Positions 47,440 to 50,696 of a DNA stretch of 50,696 nt are shown piece by piece. The notes beneath the pieces were generated by a model. That model was not told the DNA's origin and did not search any database. It worked only from the letters and a program-made list of their open reading frames with translations. The position numbers and the translations under genes are program-made. The stretch comes from Saccoglossus kowalevskii (taxonomy: Eukaryota; Hemichordata; Enteropneusta; Harrimaniidae). Location of the stretch: contig NW_003147782.1 of NCBI RefSeq assembly GCF_000003605.2, positions 106,724-157,419 of the forward strand, read 5' to 3'. Position 1 is the first letter of the stretch. Every line of letters starts with the position of its first letter.

Positions 47440-47985
47440 TTATTATTGTGAGCAATTAATTTTGTGTTTATTAAACCCTCAAGTCAGGTACCAGTGATCG
47501 GGGGATTTGCCACCTTTTCACTGCACAAAGACACACAGAGACTTGAATCGTTTCAACCTCTCATCTCAGCGCCATGTCGGAAATGTCTGAGACTGCCTCA
47601 AGACTGCGTCAAGACGACTTGCCTGAGATCAACTTTATTCAACTCCTAGCCAATTACAAAGGAGTCTAAGAGCTTAAGGCGTAGCCTCCATACATTCAAT
47701 TCACATATGGCCAATCACACAAAGTATTTAACACGCCATAATATCTGATTAATTGCCCCCTATGTCGGGACATAACTCTGATACTTATAGGCGCCACGTT
47801 GTCTTAACTAACTTCCATAGTCGACAATTATGTCCGCCAGTTGTCCCCCGATCCCTAATCTCAGTAATATAAGGAATGAACCTGATCATGACAAGTTATG
47901 AGCAGGTGTGGATTATCCAGGGGTCGTTATTGAAAGTCGCTATAACTGCAAAAAGCGGCCTCACCTAAACACATAATATAAATCA
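47440..47985. mobile_element. Insertion of about 545 bp in copy 2, solo-LTR-like or non-autonomous
   Basis: Absent from copy 1, which reads through with about 15 unrelated bases. Inside, GATCGGGGGA (near 47496) and TCCCCCGATC (near 47850) form a 10-bp inverted pair. A related segment in opposite orientation lies at about 41860-42200, sharing GTGATTGGC, TTTGTAATTGG and AATAAAGTTG. The AATAAA and the lack of coding sequence would suit an LTR, but its ends and target duplication are not clear. Confidence 0.55.
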
Positions 47986-48730
47986 TAAAACATTATCATG
48001 ATTTTAATGCATGATTGCTCATTGTGTTTTAGTGAATGTCATGCACAAAACATTGTGCACTGCAAGATTTGTCAATTATACGTTGTGCAATACAATTATA
48101 TATGAAAGTCAAAGTGTGATATTTAAAAAGAAAGTATATGGTTATATCACAGTCTTATAACACAAAATAACATTGCATTAGTATTAGTAGTACTATTAGT
48201 AGTAGTTATCACATACATAAACACAATGAAACACATTTGAAGCTAAATGAAACACTATTTAAATAAAACAATATTTGAACTGAATGACAAATAAAGAATT
48301 TTGGTACGATGACAAGGTATGTGCCTCCTTATTTGTTTGGTTTGTGCGCCGACAATGCACGCTTAGGAGACATTATTATACATTTAATGTATATCATTCA
48401 ACATATTTAAATCAATTAGAAAAAAAATACAATGCATATAGCAATACATCTTTACATTATCTAGATCATCTTCTTAATGATACTCCTTATTTATTATTTT
48501 GTGTATTTGGAATATTTTAAAAACCATATCTACATATATACGAAATGCACTTGTTAGGATATGTCGTTAACTAAAATAAAACCTATTTAACCGGAATTGA
48601 ATAGAAGCTGTTAACAACAACAACTAGGCTTAAAGAAACCTTCCAGGGTAGTATAACCCTGCACTTGATAATTTGTACATCATGTAATCATACATCATGT
48701 AATCAAAATGTGGTTTTAGTATACACATAT

Positions 48731-49218
48731 TCATTCTCTTACAACTTGGGAGGGCCCGACCCAATTGTGCAACTTGGTCCAAAATGGTTGTTGCTTTCTT
48801 TGAAGACCAAGCCTTGACAACAAGGCATTTACATTTTCACCTCCTCCATTCCATTCAATGCAATGGTTTAATTCCAGTAACATGGGAACTGCGCATTCTT
48901 TATACTTAATAACTAATAAAGAATCCTTTTCGGCCTCACTGGAGAGCAGCAGATTCACTGCCAAAAATAACTCATACCGAAGACAATATATGTCCTTCAG
49001 GAAATCGGGTGAAAATACGGCTATAAACTTGTGACTTCCCATAATTCCATCATTTGATCGCTTTAGTCTCAATCCCCCAACTTTTGAGTCACGAATGTCC
49101 AAGAAAACCTTTAGACCCCACTCTGTCTCCATTTTAAGAACTAGAGTATCAACAACGAACTCTTCATCTCGTTCACAGTATGAAACGTAAACATCATAGA
49201 GAAGATCTGCTGGTTTGT
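48731..49218 (-). CDS. IL-1R/Toll-like receptor copy 2, TIR-domain terminal exon (intact)
   Basis: The exon is 488 nt, entering in phase 1 after TTTATTTGTTCTTAG and ending with TGA after SQVVRE; 161 residues plus the junction residue. TIR landmarks are all present: box 1 YDVYVSYCERDEEFVVDTLV, box 2 DIRDSKVGG, the VFSPDFLKDIYCLRYELFLA segment and box 3 PFWTKLHNWVGP. Length and the FW-containing end resemble IL-1R-family TIR domains as much as Toll TIRs. It differs from copy 1 at about nine residues, several near the N-terminus (KPADLLYD against KSEDLLYN). It splices in phase with the transmembrane exon at 49862-49704 to give an Asn at the junction. Confidence 0.9.
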
Positions 49219-49703
49219 CTAAGAACAAATAAAAAGTAGTTAAGAATGAGACTTTTTAATTGTGCTTATTATATGAGCTATATGATAATGATATTAAATG
49301 CTGACAAAGGGAGCTTTATCAGAGCGAGCTGGTTGCTCAAGAACAGATTTTAGTCATAGGACAATGTTTAGTTGTGAGTTTGTTCTTGGAGCCAATGATG
49401 CTCCACATTAATGAGATCTTTGGTTGAAAATATTCTGGAGCATAAGCCCAAATACATCACAACATTGACAACGGCCTTGAGTTTAAACTGTCAAAATGTT
49501 TTTTTTTTAATAAAATTGTAAACATTAATTACTAGCCCAAGCAGCCTAAGCCTCGTGATCTTGAACTGGCACCCTATCTTCTTTTCCCATTGCCATCCAC
49601 ATTCCAACATCATTTAATTTTGAGAAATTTCGAATGTTTCAGTAATTCTAAACTGCGTAGTAAGGGTTGCTCGACTTCTGTTAGTATTATGAAGACTACT
49701 TAC

Positions 49704-49862
49704 TACGATTCTCAGCAGGTTCCATTTCGATTATTTCCTTTAATGTTGCTAGTCTTTTCCGTCGGCGATTTCTTCTGTACCACCTGCAGAACGCCATTTT
49801 GGTAAATACAATAACACCAATGCCTATTATTATCGTACAAAACTTCTGCGACACCATGTAAC
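49704..49862 (-). CDS. IL-1R/Toll-like receptor copy 2, transmembrane exon (intact)
   Basis: The exon is 159 nt between the acceptor TTGTACAG and the donor GTAAGT, phase 1 in and out. YMVSQKFCTIIIGIGVIVF is a membrane helix, followed by a basic stop-transfer stretch FCRWYRRNRRRKR and a short helical linker LATLKEIIEMEPAENR leading to the TIR domain. Compared with copy 1 the linker is conserved, but the helix itself is very different (copy 1 has ITLVIVVVVSVIVY), and copy 1 lacks two bases at the end of the helix besides carrying the insertion. No signal peptide or Ig exon for this copy is seen up to the window end. Confidence 0.85.
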
Positions 49863-50696
49863 CTGTACAAGAGGATACGAAGTCAAATAAGCGAATATAA
49901 TGACAAAAAAGATCAGCTTTTAATTTGAAAATGACATTCTGATATGATTGTCGTTGTCGCCTGGTAATAAATGGAATCCGTTTTTACAATCTAGTTTCTT
50001 CTTATGTACTAATTCAACGCAAATGTGAAAGTTTTCCCTAAAAGATTATACGTTATAGTCTCAGTTAATGAGAACAGATTTGCGAGACCGCAAGAACAAT
50101 GCAACCACGATATGTATACAACATAAAACAATGTAGACGGACAATCAGTAATACGAACAGTTCGTTTTTTACCTGCGAGAGTCCTCGTTAAATCAACACT
50201 ATGATGAAAAAAATTCTCAGCTGAAAACAAATATTTCAAACTGATTATTTGGGTCATGCGTGACCATAAAGTTATTATGCAATTCACAGAGAGACACACG
50301 TGTGACATGTACATTAGGTTCAATAAAACTGAATTAAAACAATACCACATTGCTGAAGGTTGGTTTTTCACAAGATGTTAAGTAATTCACAACATATGTT
50401 TATGGCGAGAGTGTAGACAGTTGTCGATTTATTTTTTCATGTTTTCATTTTGTGTGTGTGTGTGTGTGGGGGGGGGGTTACTGTCTCAATGTTATCTATC
50501 ATTTTCACGTGAAAGAACAGAATGCATCCTTTGATAGGATTCAGTATACCTACATGTAATCTATCTTTATGTAATCTATCTATGGCACGAATTTAAATCA
50601 TTGATTTGATATACAGTATACTTTTAATTAATACCTATTGTACAGGTACTCTTAGATAGTTTCCATATATATTCAAGTATTTAAGATTAAAATAAT
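49863..50696 (-). other. Intron upstream of copy 2 transmembrane exon, to window end
   Basis: It holds the insertion of about 350 bp at 50042-50399 and the microsatellite at 50451-50478. Copy 1 has its Ig-like exon only 44 bp past the end of homology; the corresponding sequence here is unrelated and shows no Ig pattern in the remaining 220 bp. Confidence 0.55.
50451..50478. repeat. (TG)n followed by (G)n at the duplication breakpoint
   Basis: About nine TG units then nine or ten G. Homology between the two receptor copies stops at its start. Confidence 0.9.

Larger units (their letters stand above)
47037..50454 (-). repeat. Segmental duplication, copy 2 (receptor 3' half)
   Basis: Homologous to 36831-39928. 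Differences include an insertion of about 545 bp near 47440-47985 in the 3' flank, an insertion of about 350 bp near 50042-50399 in the intron upstream of the transmembrane exon, and absence of the copy 1 exon insertion. Homology ends exactly where a (TG)n(G)n tract begins. Confidence 0.92.

Noticed and set aside
50009..50371. 120-codon frame on the minus strand as an ectodomain exon of copy 2
   Set aside because: It falls mostly within an insertion specific to copy 2's intron and has no domain pattern.

Overview
The window is animal nuclear DNA. It is AT-rich, has kilobase-scale introns bounded by GT..AG, split exons that keep one reading phase, many small inverted-repeat transposons, decayed LINE and LTR elements, microsatellites and two assembly gaps. 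The gene families (LDL-receptor class A modules; an Ig-like/transmembrane/TIR receptor of the IL-1R/Toll type) fit a bilaterian, most likely a marine invertebrate. The species cannot be named from the sequence alone. Almost all long open frames are non-coding; the real coding signal is in short exons recognised by splice sites, phase and domain content.

Plus strand, about 6.8-30.7 kb: the 3' part of a single-pass membrane protein gene. Two divergent LDL-receptor class A exons (6790-6933 and 24829-24951), a candidate 30-nt microexon (29189-29218) and a terminal transmembrane plus cytoplasmic exon (30423-30688) all have phase-1 junctions, so they can splice in frame. Introns are about 18, 4.2 and 1.2 kb. 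The tail has a PPxY motif and a class I PDZ-type C-terminus. Upstream exons lie outside the window or were not recognised.

Minus strand, about 37-50.5 kb: an IL-1R/Toll-like receptor locus in two tandem, same-direction copies. Copy 1 has two Ig-like exons (42543-42407, 40167-39972), a transmembrane exon (39684-39191) and a TIR exon (38711-37945). Copy 2 keeps the transmembrane exon (49862-49704) and the TIR exon (49218-48731), but its homology stops at a TG/G microsatellite just before the expected Ig exon. In copy 1 the transmembrane exon is interrupted by a 323-bp inverted-repeat insertion that brings an in-frame stop, and the TIR exon carries an assembly artefact (132 N flanked by a perfect 138-bp duplication). 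The TIR exons are nearly identical although the transmembrane exons have diverged, which suggests gene conversion.

The rest is intronic or intergenic and rich in repeats: a 5'-truncated LINE with a 12-bp target-site duplication (9193-10532), a second dead LINE on the minus strand (35043-36248), a Gypsy integrase relic (45855-46245), several MITE-like elements (3276-3440 and 44514-44673 as a pair; 18333-18790; 31379-31625; 40208-40978; 42976-43140), a 64/59-bp minisatellite (23005-23562), and a possible dynein light chain Tctex-type fragment (22114-22311). No tRNA, rRNA or CRISPR array was seen.
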